A DNA stretch of 64,000 nucleotides from Burkholderiaceae bacterium (GCA_024235915.1 JACKLO010000010.1:248001-312000); one strand, 5' to 3'. Counted from the first letter of the stretch, positions 27,143-35,715 are shown. Numbers and translations are program-made. Notes: generated by a model not told the origin, from the letters alone.

Positions 27143-27765
27143 ACTTCCCCCGCCGCGCTGCCCGCCCGATCGCCGCTGCCCTGCTGACCGTGGGCGCCCT
27201 GTCGGCATTGCCGGGCTGTGCCCCGCTGATCCTCGGCGGCGCCATGGTCGGCGGCGTGCTCGTGGCCACCGACCGTCGCACCACTGGTGCCCAGGTGGAG
27301 GACCAGGGCATCGAGTTGAAGGCAGGCAACCGGCTCAAGGAACTGGCCACGCTGGGCCATGTCAACGCCACCAGCTACAACCGCATGCTGTTGCTGACTG
27401 GCGAGGTGCCGGACGAGACGCAGCGCGCCCGGGTGGAAGAAGCGCTGGCGCGGGTGGAGAACGTGAAGTCGGTGATCAACGAGCTCACGGTGGCCGGCAA
27501 CAGTTCCACCACGTCGCGGGCCAACGACCTGCAGCTGGGGCTCAAGGTCAAGGCCAGCTTCGTGGACGCCAAGGAAGTGGCGGCCAATGCGGTCAAGGTG
27601 GTGGTCGAGCGCGGCAACGTCTACCTCATGGGGCGCGTCACCGAGGCCGAGGCCACGCGTGCGGCCGACCTGGCCAGCCGGGTGGCGGGCGTGACGAAGG
27701 TCGTCCGCGTGTTCGAGATCATCAGCGAAGAAGAGCTCGCCCGCATGGTGCCGGCGGCCAAGTAG
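27139..27765 (+). CDS. dolP: BON-domain outer membrane lipoprotein DolP (YraP)
   Basis: 208 residues; ATG 27139 overlaps the diaA stop (ATGA). Signal peptide with lipobox ALPGC (C27), then two BON domains: about residues 45-120 (DQGIELKAGNRLKEL...VENVKSVINELTV) and 125-200 (ANDLQLGLKVKASFVDAKEV...VTKVVRVFEII). DolP binds anionic lipids at the division site and supports outer membrane integrity and BAM function. The downstream gene is convergent and an inverted repeat at 27775-27801 separates them. Confidence 0.93.
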   Translation: MNFPRRAARPIAAALLTVGALSALPGCAPLILGGAMVGGVLVATDRRTTGAQVEDQGIELKAGNRLKELATLGHVNATSYNRMLLLTGEVPDETQRARVEEALARVENVKSVINELTVAGNSSTTSRANDLQLGLKVKASFVDAKEVAANAVKVVVERGNVYLMGRVTEAEATRAADLASRVAGVTKVVRVFEIISEEELARMVPAAK

Positions 27766-27774
27766 GGCCGCCCC

Positions 27775-27801
27775 AGGCGCCTCGCGATCGCCGCGGCGCC
27801 T
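27775..27801. terminator. Inverted repeat between convergent dolP and dehydrogenase genes
   Basis: AGGCGCC (27775-27781) and GGCGCCT (27795-27801) with a 13-base loop; the right arm overlaps the stop codon of the minus-strand gene. No T-tract on either strand, so this is at best a weak bidirectional terminator. Confidence 0.3.
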
Positions 27802-28705
27802 ACTTGCGAAGGCGGCGAATGAGGCTGGACGTGTCCCAGCGCTGGCCGCCGATGGCCTGCACCTCGGCATAGAACTGGTCCACCAGCGCCGTCACCGGCA
27901 GCTGTGCGCCGTTGCGGCGCGCTTCGTCCATCACCAGGCCGAGGTCCTTGCGCATCCAGTCCACCGCGAAGCCGAAGTCGAACTGGTCGGCGACCATGGT
28001 CTTGCCGCGGTTGTCCATCTGCCAGCTCTGGGCGGCGCCCTTGCCGATGACGTCCAGCACCAGCGGCATGTCCAGCCCGGCGCGCTGGCCGAAGGCGATG
28101 GCCTCCGACAGGCCCTGCACCAGGCCGGCGATGCAGACCTGGTTGACCATCTTGGCCAGTTGCCCGGCGCCGGCTTCACCGATGCGCGTGACGGCGCGCG
28201 AGAAGGCCAACGCCACCGGCTTCATGCTGTCGAAGGGTGCGGCGTCACCGCCGCACATCACGGTGAGCGCGCCGTTGACGGCCCCGGCCTGGCCGCCGGA
28301 GACGGGCGCGTCGATGAAGTGGGCGCCACGCGCCTGCGCGGCAGCGTGCAGCTCGCGGGCGATGGCGGCCGAGGCCGTGGTGTGGTCGACGAAGATGGCG
28401 CCGGCAGCCAGGGCGGCAAAGGCGCCGTCGGCGCCCACCGTGACCGAGCGCAGGTCGTCGTCGTTGCCCACGCAGGCGAAGACGATCTCGGCACCTTCGG
28501 CCGCGGCTGCCGGCGTGGCAGCACTGGCACCGCCGTACTCGGCCACCCAGGCCGCCGCCTTGGCGGCCGTGCGGTTGTAGACCGTGACCTGGTGCCCGGC
28601 GCGCGCCAGGTGGCCAGCCATGGGATACCCCATCACGCCCAGGCCCAGGAAGGCCACGCGGCGCGCGGGAACGGTGTCGTAGGTGCGGGGGGCGGGGGCG
28701 TTCAT
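27800..28705 (-). CDS. NAD(P)-dependent beta-hydroxyacid dehydrogenase (GarR/3-HIBDH family)
   Basis: 301 residues. Rossmann motif VAFLGLGVMGYPMAGHLARAGHQVTVYNR (about residues 17-45), FIDAPVSGGQAGAVNGALTVMCGG (substrate loop), and GAGQLAKMVNQ with the catalytic Lys. The family includes 3-hydroxyisobutyrate dehydrogenase and tartronate semialdehyde reductase. Tartronate semialdehyde reductase would fit glyoxylate from purine breakdown, but the gene is 10 kb from that cluster and the substrate is not determinable. TAAGAT lies exactly 6 bases before ATG. Confidence 0.88.
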   Translation of the reverse strand: MNAPAPRTYDTVPARRVAFLGLGVMGYPMAGHLARAGHQVTVYNRTAAKAAAWVAEYGGASAATPAAAAEGAEIVFACVGNDDDLRSVTVGADGAFAALAAGAIFVDHTTASAAIARELHAAAQARGAHFIDAPVSGGQAGAVNGALTVMCGGDAAPFDSMKPVALAFSRAVTRIGEAGAGQLAKMVNQVCIAGLVQGLSEAIAFGQRAGLDMPLVLDVIGKGAAQSWQMDNRGKTMVADQFDFGFAVDWMRKDLGLVMDEARRNGAQLPVTALVDQFYAEVQAIGGQRWDTSSLIRRLRK

Positions 28706-28711
28706 GCCCCG

Positions 28712-28717
28712 ATCTTA
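28712..28717 (-). promoter_or_regulatory. Putative -10 hexamer placing the dehydrogenase ATG at +1
   Basis: TAAGAT on the minus strand followed by CGGGGC and ATG (6-base spacing), with no Shine-Dalgarno sequence. Confidence 0.45.
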
Positions 28718-28755
28718 GGCCGGCACGGGAACCGGCGCCGGCCGTGAGGTGGTCC

Positions 28756-29955
28756 TCAGGCTGGCCGCTGGTCGGAGGCCCGACGCGCAGGGGCTTCGCC
28801 CAGCGCGTCCGGCGTCAGGCCCACGATGCTCATGTGCTCGGTGCCCGCGGCCAGGTCGGTCTTGCGTGCGCGCTGGCTGTTGAGCTTGATCTGCAGCCGC
28901 AGGTCGTTGACGCTGTCGGCGTTGCGCAGCGCATCCTCGTAGCTGATGCTGCCGTTCTCATAGAGATCGAACAGGCTCTGATCGAAGGTCTGCATGCCCA
29001 GTTCGCGGCTGCGCTTCATCAGCTCCTTGATCTCGGCGACCTCACCCTTGAAGATCAGGTCGGCGATCAGCGGCGTGCCGAGCATGATCTCCACCGCGGC
29101 GATGCGCCCGCGGCCCTCTTCGCGTGGCATCAGGCGCTGCGACACCAGGGCCTTGAGGTTCAGGCTCAGGTCCATCAGCAGCTGCTGGCGGCGCTCTTCC
29201 GGGAAGAAGTTGATGATGCGGTCCAGCGCCTGGTTGGCGCTGTTCGCGTGCAGCGTGGCCAGGCACAGGTGGCCCGTTTCGGCGAAGGCCACGGCGTGTT
29301 CCATGGTCTCGCGATCGCGGATCTCGCCCATCAGGATCACGTCGGGTGCCTGGCGCAGCGTGTTCTTCAGTGCCTGTTCCCAGCCGTCGGTGTCGATGCC
29401 GACCTCGCGTTGGGTGACGATGCAGTTCTTGTGCGGGTGCACGAACTCCACCGGGTCTTCGATGGTGATGATGTGGCCGTAAGAGTTTTCGTTGCGCCAG
29501 TCCACCATCGCCGCCAGCGAGGTGCTCTTGCCCGAGCCGGTGGCGCCGACGAAGATGACCAGGCCGCGCTTGGTCATCGCCACGTCGCGCAGCACGCGTG
29601 GCAGATTCAGGCTCTCGATGGTGGGCAGGGTCTGCGGGATGGTCCGGAACACCAGGCCCACGTGGCCCTGCTGCATGAAGGCGTTGACGCGGAAGCGGCC
29701 CACGCCCTGCGGCGCGATCGCGAAGTTGCACTCCTTGGTGCGCTCGAACTCCGCCGCCTGCTTGTCGTTCATCACCGCGCGCGCCAGCTGCAGCGTGTGC
29801 TGGCCGGTGAGCGGCTGCGGGCTGACCTTGGTGACCTTGCCGTCGACCTTGATGGCCGGCGGGAATTCGGCGGTCAGGAACAGGTCGGAGCCGTTGCGCG
29901 CCACCATCAGGCGCAGCAGGTCGCTGACGAATTTCGAAGCCTGGTCGCGTTCCAT
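28756..29955 (-). CDS. pilU: Type IV pilus twitching motility ATPase PilU
   Basis: 399 residues. N-terminal PAS-like region ASDLFLTAEFPPAIKVDG-type sequence, Walker A GATGSGKS at residues 137-144, Asp box TIEDPVEFVH, Walker B VILMGEIRDRETM and His box TGHLCLATLHANS. The C-terminal extension beyond the PilT length is typical of PilU. It works with PilT as an accessory retraction motor at the inner membrane. pilT lies upstream on the same strand with a 135-base gap containing a strong hairpin. TAGGAT (29963-29968) is 7 bases before ATG, so it may also have its own near-leaderless promoter. Confidence 0.95.
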   Translation of the reverse strand: MERDQASKFVSDLLRLMVARNGSDLFLTAEFPPAIKVDGKVTKVSPQPLTGQHTLQLARAVMNDKQAAEFERTKECNFAIAPQGVGRFRVNAFMQQGHVGLVFRTIPQTLPTIESLNLPRVLRDVAMTKRGLVIFVGATGSGKSTSLAAMVDWRNENSYGHIITIEDPVEFVHPHKNCIVTQREVGIDTDGWEQALKNTLRQAPDVILMGEIRDRETMEHAVAFAETGHLCLATLHANSANQALDRIINFFPEERRQQLLMDLSLNLKALVSQRLMPREEGRGRIAAVEIMLGTPLIADLIFKGEVAEIKELMKRSRELGMQTFDQSLFDLYENGSISYEDALRNADSVNDLRLQIKLNSQRARKTDLAAGTEHMSIVGLTPDALGEAPARRASDQRPA

Positions 29956-29962
29956 GCGGGGA

Positions 29963-29968
29963 ATCCTA
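29963..29968 (-). promoter_or_regulatory. Putative -10 hexamer upstream of pilU
   Basis: TAGGAT on the minus strand, 7 bases before the pilU ATG (29955). It could give pilU a second, near-leaderless transcript besides read-through from pilT. Confidence 0.35.
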
Positions 29969-29993
29969 TTGTTGACTGCGCGTCCACGGCCTT

Positions 29994-30048
29994 GCAGCGC
30001 TCGGCCGGTTCGTCTCGCCCCACGACCTCGCAGAGCTCGGTCGGTTCG
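29994..30048. repeat. Short imperfect direct repeat between pilT and pilU
   Basis: Bases 29994-30012 and 30030-30048 are 19-mers (GCAG-GCTCGG-CGGTTCG pattern) that differ at two positions. They lie in the non-coding gap. Function unknown. Confidence 0.5.
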
Positions 30049-30053
30049 CCAGG

Positions 30054-30083
30054 CGTGAAAGCGTGCGCAGGCACGCTTTCACG
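30054..30083. repeat. Perfect 13-bp hairpin between pilT and pilU
   Basis: CGTGAAAGCGTGC (30054-30066) and GCACGCTTTCACG (30071-30083) are exact reverse complements with a 4-base loop, starting a few bases after the pilT stop. There is no T-tract in either direction. Likely an mRNA 3'-end stabilising or processing structure, or a partial terminator that lowers pilU relative to pilT. Confidence 0.65.
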
Positions 30084-30090
30084 TCCGGGC

Positions 30091-31134
30091 TCACCCCGGG
30101 AAGTTTTCCGGGATCTTCGCCTTGGCCCGGGCCTCCGCCGGTGCAATCACGTTGCGCCGCACCAGGTCGGTCAGATTCTGGTCCAGCGTCTGCATGCCCA
30201 GGTTCTGGCCGGTCTGAATGGCCGAATACATCTGCGCGATCTTGTTCTCGCGGATCAGGTTCTTGATGGCCGAGGTGCCGACCATGATCTCGTGCGCCGC
30301 CACGCGGCCGCTGCCGTCCTTGGTCTTGCACAGCGTCTGCGAAATCACCGCTTGCAGCGATTCCGACAGCATCGCGCGCACCATCTCCTTCTCGGCCGCC
30401 GGGAAGACGTCCACGACGCGATCGATGGTCTTGGCGGCGCTGCTGGTGTGCAGGGTGCCGAAGACCAGGTGGCCCGTCTCGGCGGCGGTGAGGGCCAGGC
30501 GGATGGTCTCCAGGTCCCGCAACTCACCCACCAGGATCGCGTCCGGGTCCTCGCGAAGCGCGGAACGCAAGGCGTTGTTGAAGCTCAGCGTGTGCGGCCC
30601 GACCTCGCGCTGGTTGATCAGGCACTTCTTGCTCTCGTGCACGAACTCGATCGGGTCCTCCACCGTCAGCACGTGGCCGTATTCGGTCTCGTTGAGGTGG
30701 TTGACCATGGCCGCCAGCGTGGTGCTCTTGCCCGAGCCGGTGGGGCCGGTCACCAACACCAGGCCACGCGGCTTGAGCGCCAGTTCGGCGAACACCTTCG
30801 GGCAGTTCAGCTGCTCGAGCGTGAGGATCTTGCTCGGAATCGTCCGGAACACGGCGCCGGCGCCGCGGTTCTGATTGAAGGCGTTGACGCGGAAGCGCGC
30901 CAGACCCTGGATCTCGAAGCTGAAGTCGCACTCCAGCGTGTCCTCGTACTGCTTGCGCTGGGCATCGTTCATGATGTCGTACACCATGTCGTGCACCATC
31001 TTGTGATCGAGCGCCTCGACGTTGATGCGGCGCACGTCGCCGTGCACGCGGATCATCGGCGGCAACCCTGCCGACAAGTGCAGGTCGGAGGCCTTGTTCT
31101 TGACCGAGAAGGCCAGCAGCTGGGTGATGTCCAT
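30091..31134 (-). CDS. pilT: Type IV pilus retraction ATPase PilT
   Basis: 347 residues, the usual PilT length. Starts MDITQLLAFSVKNKASDLHLSAG; Walker A GPTGSGKST at 130-138; Asp box TVEDPIEFVHESKKCLINQREVG; Walker B AILVGELRDLETI; His box TGHLVFGTLHTSSA; and the C-terminal AIQTGQNLGMQTLDQNL region. Hexameric motor that depolymerises pili for twitching motility and DNA uptake. Divergent from yggS with 42 bases between starts, the standard arrangement in Proteobacteria. Confidence 0.97.
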   Translation of the reverse strand: MDITQLLAFSVKNKASDLHLSAGLPPMIRVHGDVRRINVEALDHKMVHDMVYDIMNDAQRKQYEDTLECDFSFEIQGLARFRVNAFNQNRGAGAVFRTIPSKILTLEQLNCPKVFAELALKPRGLVLVTGPTGSGKSTTLAAMVNHLNETEYGHVLTVEDPIEFVHESKKCLINQREVGPHTLSFNNALRSALREDPDAILVGELRDLETIRLALTAAETGHLVFGTLHTSSAAKTIDRVVDVFPAAEKEMVRAMLSESLQAVISQTLCKTKDGSGRVAAHEIMVGTSAIKNLIRENKIAQMYSAIQTGQNLGMQTLDQNLTDLVRRNVIAPAEARAKAKIPENFPG

Positions 31135-31176
31135 GCAGAAAGGGGCGCGTGCGGGCGCCCTTAAGCTCGGGGGATT

Positions 31177-31866
31177 ATGAGCAGCATCGGCAGCAGGCTA
31201 CAAGAAGTGAAGGGCCGCCTGGCATCAGCGTGTATCGCGGCCGGGCGAGACGTCGACAGCGTCACGCTGCTGGCGGTCAGCAAGATGCAGGGCCCCGAAG
31301 CGGTGCGTGACGCCGCAGCGGCCGGTCAGCGGGCTTTTGGCGAGAACTATGTGCAGGAGGCGCTGGACAAGATGGCCGCGCTGCGCGACCTGCCCCTGCA
31401 ATGGCACCTGATCGGCCCGCTGCAGAGCAACAAGACGCGCGTGGTGGCCGAGGCCTTCGATTGGGTGCATTCGGTGGACCGGCTGAAGATCGCGCAACGC
31501 CTGGCCGACCAGCGGCCGGCCCACCTGGCGCCGTTGCAGCTGTGCCTGCAGGTCAACGTCAGCGGCGAAGCCAGCAAGAGCGGCGTGGCGCCGGCCGAAT
31601 TGCCGGCCCTGGCCGCGGCGGTGGCCGCGTTGCCGTCCGACCGGGTGCGGCTGCGCGGCCTGATGGCCATCCCGGCGCCGGCGGACACAGCGGCTGCGCG
31701 GCGGGCCCCGCACCGCCTGCTGCACGAACTGGCCGACGCCTTGCGCGCGCAGGGCTTGCCGCTGGATACCTTGTCGATGGGCATGAGCGACGACCTGGAG
31801 GACGCGGTGGCCGAAGGGTCGACGCTGGTGCGCGTGGGCACCGCCATCTTTGGCCGGCGCGGCTGA
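31177..31866 (+). CDS. yggS: PLP homeostasis protein (YggS/PROSC family)
   Basis: 229 residues. PLP-binding Lys is K36 in LLAVSKMQGPEAV. Other signatures are AFGENYVQEALDK, WHLIGPLQSNKTRVV, LCLQVNVSGEASKSGV, RGLMAIPAPAD, LSMGMSDDLEDAVAEGSTLVRVGTAIFG. YggS binds PLP without known catalysis and keeps PLP and amino acid pools balanced. It is next to pilT as in many Gammaproteobacteria and Betaproteobacteria. Confidence 0.95.
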   Translation: MSSIGSRLQEVKGRLASACIAAGRDVDSVTLLAVSKMQGPEAVRDAAAAGQRAFGENYVQEALDKMAALRDLPLQWHLIGPLQSNKTRVVAEAFDWVHSVDRLKIAQRLADQRPAHLAPLQLCLQVNVSGEASKSGVAPAELPALAAAVAALPSDRVRLRGLMAIPAPADTAAARRAPHRLLHELADALRAQGLPLDTLSMGMSDDLEDAVAEGSTLVRVGTAIFGRRG

Positions 31867-31894
31867 AACGAGGCGAGCGGCCGCCGGGCTCAGC

Positions 31895-32368
31895 TCAGAG
31901 CGGCAGCTGCGCGCTGTGCTTGACCTCTTCCATCACCGCGTAGGTGCGTGTCTCGCGCACGCCGGGCAAGGTCCAGATCACGCTGCCGATGAACTCGCGG
32001 TAGGCGGCCATGTCGGCCACCCGGGTCTTGAGCAGGTAGTCGAAGCCGCCGGCCACCAGGTGCGCCTCCAGGATCTCCGGACGTGACTGCACGGCGGCCT
32101 TGAAGGTGTCCATCACGTCGTGCACCGTGCGGTCCAGCAGCACCTCGATGAACACCAGCAGGCCGGCCCCCAGCTTGGCCGGGTTCAGCCGCGCCTCATA
32201 GCCCAGGATGTAACCGTCGCGGTGCAGCCGGCGCACGCGTTCGAGCACCGCCGTGGGCGACAGGTGCACCGCCTCGGCCAGCTTCAGGTTGCTGATGCGG
32301 CCGTCGGCCTGCAGCTGGCGCAGGATGCGGCGGTCGATCTTGTCGATCGGGCGGGCGGCGTCGTCCAT
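31895..32368 (-). CDS. Lrp/AsnC family transcriptional regulator
   Basis: 157 residues. N-terminal HTH about residues 8-60 (IDRRILRQLQADGRISNLKLAEAVHLSPTAVLERVRRLHRDGYI) and C-terminal RAM/AsnC ligand domain (GAGLLVFIEVLLDRTVHDVMDTF... VAGGFDYLLKTRVADMAAYREFI). Close in pattern to Lrp. It senses an amino acid and controls amino acid metabolism genes; gdhA at 34298 is a possible target by proximity only. GAGAAT (32377-32382) lies 8 bases before ATG and no Shine-Dalgarno is visible. Confidence 0.93.
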   Translation of the reverse strand: MDDAARPIDKIDRRILRQLQADGRISNLKLAEAVHLSPTAVLERVRRLHRDGYILGYEARLNPAKLGAGLLVFIEVLLDRTVHDVMDTFKAAVQSRPEILEAHLVAGGFDYLLKTRVADMAAYREFIGSVIWTLPGVRETRTYAVMEEVKHSAQLPL

Positions 32369-32376
32369 GGCGAAGG

Positions 32377-32382
32377 ATTCTC
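32377..32382 (-). promoter_or_regulatory. Putative -10 hexamer upstream of the Lrp-type gene
   Basis: GAGAAT on the minus strand, 8 bases before ATG 32368, no Shine-Dalgarno sequence in between. Confidence 0.3.
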
Positions 32383-32470
32383 GGTGATTCCGGGATCAGT
32401 CCGAGCATCCTGCGCCGATATTGTCGGATGGCCGACGGATCCGCGCGGGATCACGCCGGTGCCGGGCACC

Positions 32471-33466
32471 TCAGTTGAGCTTGACGCCCAGTTTGGTGAT
32501 CACCGGGCCCCAGCGGGCCACGTCGTCGGCAATGAAGCGGCGGAAATCCTCGGCGCTGCCGCCGACGATGGTCAGGCCCTTGTTGGCCATGGCGTCGCGC
32601 ACGGCCGCGTCCTGCAGCAGGGCGTTGACGTCGGCGTTGATGCGCGCCACGGCGGCGTCGCTCATCGAGACCGGCCCGACCAGCCCGTTCCAGGCCAGCG
32701 CCACCACCTTCGGGTAGCCCACGGCGCCCATGGCCGGCAGGTCCTGCAGGCCGGCGGGTTTGGTGTCGGCGCTCACGGCCAGCAGGCGCACCTTGCCGCT
32801 CTGCACGTGCGGCAGCAGGGCCGGCGCCACCATCCAGGTGGCGTGCACGTCGCCCTGGGCCACCGCCAGCGCCGCCGGCGGGCTGCCGTTGTAGGGCACA
32901 TGCGTGGCCTTGATACCGGCTTCGGCCAGGAACAGCTCCATCGTCATGTGGGCCGAGCTGCCCTGCCCCAGCGAGCTGAAGTTCATGCCGCTGCCCTGGG
33001 CCTTGGCCCAGGCCACGAATTCGGGCACGGTCTTGGCGGGCACCTTCTCGGCATTGACGGCCAGCACGTTGGCCTGCGAGCTGGTCATCACGATCGGCCG
33101 CAGGTCCTTGGCCGGGTCGTACGGCGTCTTGCTGTACAGGAAGGGCGCGTAGGCCAGCGGGCCGTTGAAGCCGATGGCCAGGGTGTGGTTGTCGGTGGCC
33201 TTGGCCGCCAGGTCCACGCCCAGCATGCCGCCAGCACCAGGCTTGTTGTCCACCAGCACCGGCTGGCCCCAGCGCGCCGCGAGCTTGTCGCTCATCAGGC
33301 GCACGATCAGGTCCAGCGAACTGCCGGCGCCGGTGGGTACCACGATCTTCACCGTCTGCGTGGGCCAGGCAGCGGTCTGTGCCTGGGCCAGGCCTGCAAA
33401 GCCGGTGGCGAGGACGGCGGCGGCTGCAGCGGCGCGCAGCACGGTACGGCGGAAGGTCTGGGGCAT
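32471..33466 (-). CDS. Bug-family tripartite tricarboxylate transporter substrate-binding protein
   Basis: 331 residues from ATG 33466, supported by AAGGAG 8-9 bases upstream. Signal peptide MPQTFRRTVLRAAAAAAVLATGFAGLAQA, then WPTQTVKIVVPTGAGSSLDLIVRLMSDKL and PVLVDNKPGAGG, the Bug/TctC signature. Such periplasmic proteins bind carboxylates or other small ligands, and many are orphans. No tctA/tctB membrane genes are nearby. Typical of Burkholderiales. Confidence 0.93.
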   Translation of the reverse strand: MPQTFRRTVLRAAAAAAVLATGFAGLAQAQTAAWPTQTVKIVVPTGAGSSLDLIVRLMSDKLAARWGQPVLVDNKPGAGGMLGVDLAAKATDNHTLAIGFNGPLAYAPFLYSKTPYDPAKDLRPIVMTSSQANVLAVNAEKVPAKTVPEFVAWAKAQGSGMNFSSLGQGSSAHMTMELFLAEAGIKATHVPYNGSPPAALAVAQGDVHATWMVAPALLPHVQSGKVRLLAVSADTKPAGLQDLPAMGAVGYPKVVALAWNGLVGPVSMSDAAVARINADVNALLQDAAVRDAMANKGLTIVGGSAEDFRRFIADDVARWGPVITKLGVKLN

Positions 33467-33613
33467 GGGTCGTCTCCTTGGGGTGGCGAATCGTAGCGGT
33501 TGTGTCACGCTGCATGCCGGTGTGCACCGGCTGCGCGCTGCGGCGTTGACCTACAGACGGCTGGGCCTCCGAGCCCTACGCTGATCGCAGATCAACACCG
33601 AGGAATTCACACC

Positions 33614-34261
33614 ATGAAGCTGACCACTCCCCTGCGGGCCACTGTGCTGGCCGTTGCCGCCCTGTCGCTGGTGGCGTGCGAAACCATGAGCCAGCGCGAG
33701 CGTGGCACGGCCCAGGGTGCGGGCATTGGCGCGGTGGCCGGCGCCGTGATCGCCAGCGCGACCGGCGGCAAAGCCGGCAGCGGTGCCGTCGCCGGCGCCG
33801 CCGTCGGCGCCATTGCCGGCAACCTGTGGTCCAAGCGCATGGAGGAGAAGCAGCGCGCCATGGAACGCGCCACCGCGGGCACGGGCATCGACGTGGCCAA
33901 GACGGCAGACAACCAGCTCAAGGTCAACGTGCCCAGCGACCTGTCGTTCGCCACCGGCCGCGCCGACCTGAACCCCTCGCTGCGCCCGGTGCTGGACCAG
34001 TTCGCCCACGGGCTGGACGCCACGGTGCTGGTGCGCATCGTCGGCCACACGGACAGCACGGGCAGCGACGCGATCAACGACCCGCTGTCGCTGGAACGTG
34101 CGCGCACCGTGCGCAACTACCTGGAGGACCGTGGCGTGCCGGCCTCGCGGCTGATGATCGAGGGCCGCGGCGCGCGCCAGCCGGTGGCCGACAACGGGAC
34201 GGATGCCGGCCGGGCGCAGAACCGCCGGGTGGAGATCTTCCTGCGCGAGCCGGCGGCCTGA
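33614..34261 (+). CDS. OmpA-family lipoprotein with glycine-zipper segment
   Basis: 215 residues from ATG 33614 with GAGGAAT upstream. Lipobox SLVAC (C22). Residues about 34-75 are a Gly/Ala-rich zipper (GAGIGAVAGAVIASATGGKAGSGAVAGAAVGAIAG, here described by position). The C-terminal OmpA domain about 100-212 has LSFATGRADLNPSLRPVLDQ, VGHTDSTGSDAIN and RLMIEGRGARQPVADN...NRRVEI, which bind peptidoglycan. Likely anchors outer membrane to cell wall (YiaD/Pal-like). A GC-rich repeat and putative terminator follow directly. Confidence 0.93.
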   Translation: MKLTTPLRATVLAVAALSLVACETMSQRERGTAQGAGIGAVAGAVIASATGGKAGSGAVAGAAVGAIAGNLWSKRMEEKQRAMERATAGTGIDVAKTADNQLKVNVPSDLSFATGRADLNPSLRPVLDQFAHGLDATVLVRIVGHTDSTGSDAINDPLSLERARTVRNYLEDRGVPASRLMIEGRGARQPVADNGTDAGRAQNRRVEIFLREPAA

Positions 34262-34294
34262 CCGGCCGCCCGGCCGCCCGGCCGCCCGGGTTTT
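34262..34294 (+). terminator. Tandem 8-bp GC repeat ending in a terminator-like hairpin
   Basis: Three direct copies of an 8-base CGGCCGCC-type unit end in CCCGG (34277-34281), a 4-base loop, CCGGG (34286-34290) and TTTT (34291-34294). It directly follows the OmpA-like gene and precedes the convergent gdhA stop at 34298. Plausible intrinsic terminator of the plus-strand gene. Confidence 0.5.
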
Positions 34295-34297
34295 GGC

Positions 34298-35572
34298 TCA
34301 GGGGTAGAGCCCGCGCTCCTCGCGCGCCATCAGGATGCGCTCGCAGGCCACGGCGAAGGTGGCCGTGCGCAGGCTGATCCGGTGGCGGTCGGCGGTGTCC
34401 CAGATGGTCTTGAGCGCGCCGACCATGATCTTGTCCAGGCGCACGTTGATCTCGTCTTCGGTCCAGAAGAACGAGCTGAAGTCCTGCACCCACTCGAAGT
34501 AGGAGACCGTCACGCCGCCGGCGTTGCAGATCACGTCGGGCACCACCAGGATGCCACGGTCGGCCAGCACGTCGTCGCCGGCGGTGGTGGTCGGCCCGTT
34601 GGCGCCCTCGAGCACCAGGCGCGCCTTGATGCGCCCGGCGCGATCGGCGCCGACCTGACCTTCCAGCGCGGCGAGCACCAGGATGTCGCAGTCCACGTCC
34701 CAGAAGGCCTCGGTGTCCATCACCTCGCCGTCGCGGAAGCCGCCCACGCCGCCGTTGGCCTGCACATGCGGCATCAGGTCGGCCAGCTCGAAGCCCTTGG
34801 GGTTGGCGATCGTGCCGCTGTGGTCCTGGATGGCGACGATCTTCGCGCCCGACTGGAAGAACAGCTCGGTGGCGGCGGAGCCGACGTTGCCGAAGCCCTG
34901 CACCGCGACCCGCGCGCCGTTGAGGTCCAGCCCGATGCGGCGTGCCGCTTCACGGCCGGTGACGAAGACGCCACGCCCAGTGGCCTTGACCCGGCCCAGG
35001 CTGCCGCCCAGGTGGATGGGCTTGCCGGTGACGACGCCGGTGGCCGTGGCGCCGATGTTCACCGAATAGGTGTCCATCATCCAGGCCATGATCTGCGCGT
35101 TGGTGTTGACGTCCGGCGCCGGGATGTCCTGCTGCGGGCCGATGATGATGCCGATCTCGCTGGTGTAGCGGCGCGTGAGCTTCTCCAGCTCGTTGCGGGA
35201 GAGCTGCTTGGGGTCGACGCGGATGCCGCCCTTGGCGCCGCCGTAGGGCAGGTTCACCGCCGCGTTTTTGATGCTCATCCAGCCTGAGAGCGCCATCACC
35301 TCCTCGAGCGTGACGTCCGGGTGGTAGCGCACGCCGCCCTTGCCCGGGCCGCGGGTCAGCGAGTGCTGCACGCGGTAGCCCTCGAAGTGGCCGATGGTGC
35401 CGTTGTCCATCTCGATGGGGATGTCCACGATCAGGCAGCGCTTGGGCCGGCGCACCGTCTCCACCCAGCGGGCCAGCGGGCCCAGGTAGGGCAGCACGCG
35501 GTCGATCTGGCCCTGGAAGGTGCCCCAGGGGCTGTCGGGGGTGGGGTGGACGAAGGACAGGGGTTCGTTCAT
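34298..35572 (-). CDS. gdhA: Glutamate dehydrogenase
   Basis: 424 residues from ATG 35572. The Glu/Leu/Phe/Val dehydrogenase catalytic Lys is K114 in LPYGGAKGGIRVDP. Also visible are IEMDNGTIGHFEGYRVQHS, RGPGKGGVRYHP, IGPQQDIPAPDVNTN, the Rossmann GARVAVQGFGNVGSAATELF, and DVICNAGGVTVSYFEWVQD. Catalyses reversible oxidative deamination of glutamate; size and sequence suggest the NAD-type hexameric class (cofactor not proven). Purine and allantoin breakdown in this organism would release ammonia that this enzyme could assimilate or balance. Confidence 0.95.
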   Translation of the reverse strand: MNEPLSFVHPTPDSPWGTFQGQIDRVLPYLGPLARWVETVRRPKRCLIVDIPIEMDNGTIGHFEGYRVQHSLTRGPGKGGVRYHPDVTLEEVMALSGWMSIKNAAVNLPYGGAKGGIRVDPKQLSRNELEKLTRRYTSEIGIIIGPQQDIPAPDVNTNAQIMAWMMDTYSVNIGATATGVVTGKPIHLGGSLGRVKATGRGVFVTGREAARRIGLDLNGARVAVQGFGNVGSAATELFFQSGAKIVAIQDHSGTIANPKGFELADLMPHVQANGGVGGFRDGEVMDTEAFWDVDCDILVLAALEGQVGADRAGRIKARLVLEGANGPTTTAGDDVLADRGILVVPDVICNAGGVTVSYFEWVQDFSSFFWTEDEINVRLDKIMVGALKTIWDTADRHRISLRTATFAVACERILMAREERGLYP

Positions 35573-35715
35573 GGAGGGTGTCTCTGCAACTTTGGGGGCG
35601 CGGCATCCGGCCTCGTGAGCCGGTTCCGCGGGTGGCGGCACTGTAGGCGCGCCGCGGCAGCCTGTGGGCGGCCTTTCATGCGTCTTGTGCATGACCTGCG
35701 CTATGGCGACCGGCC

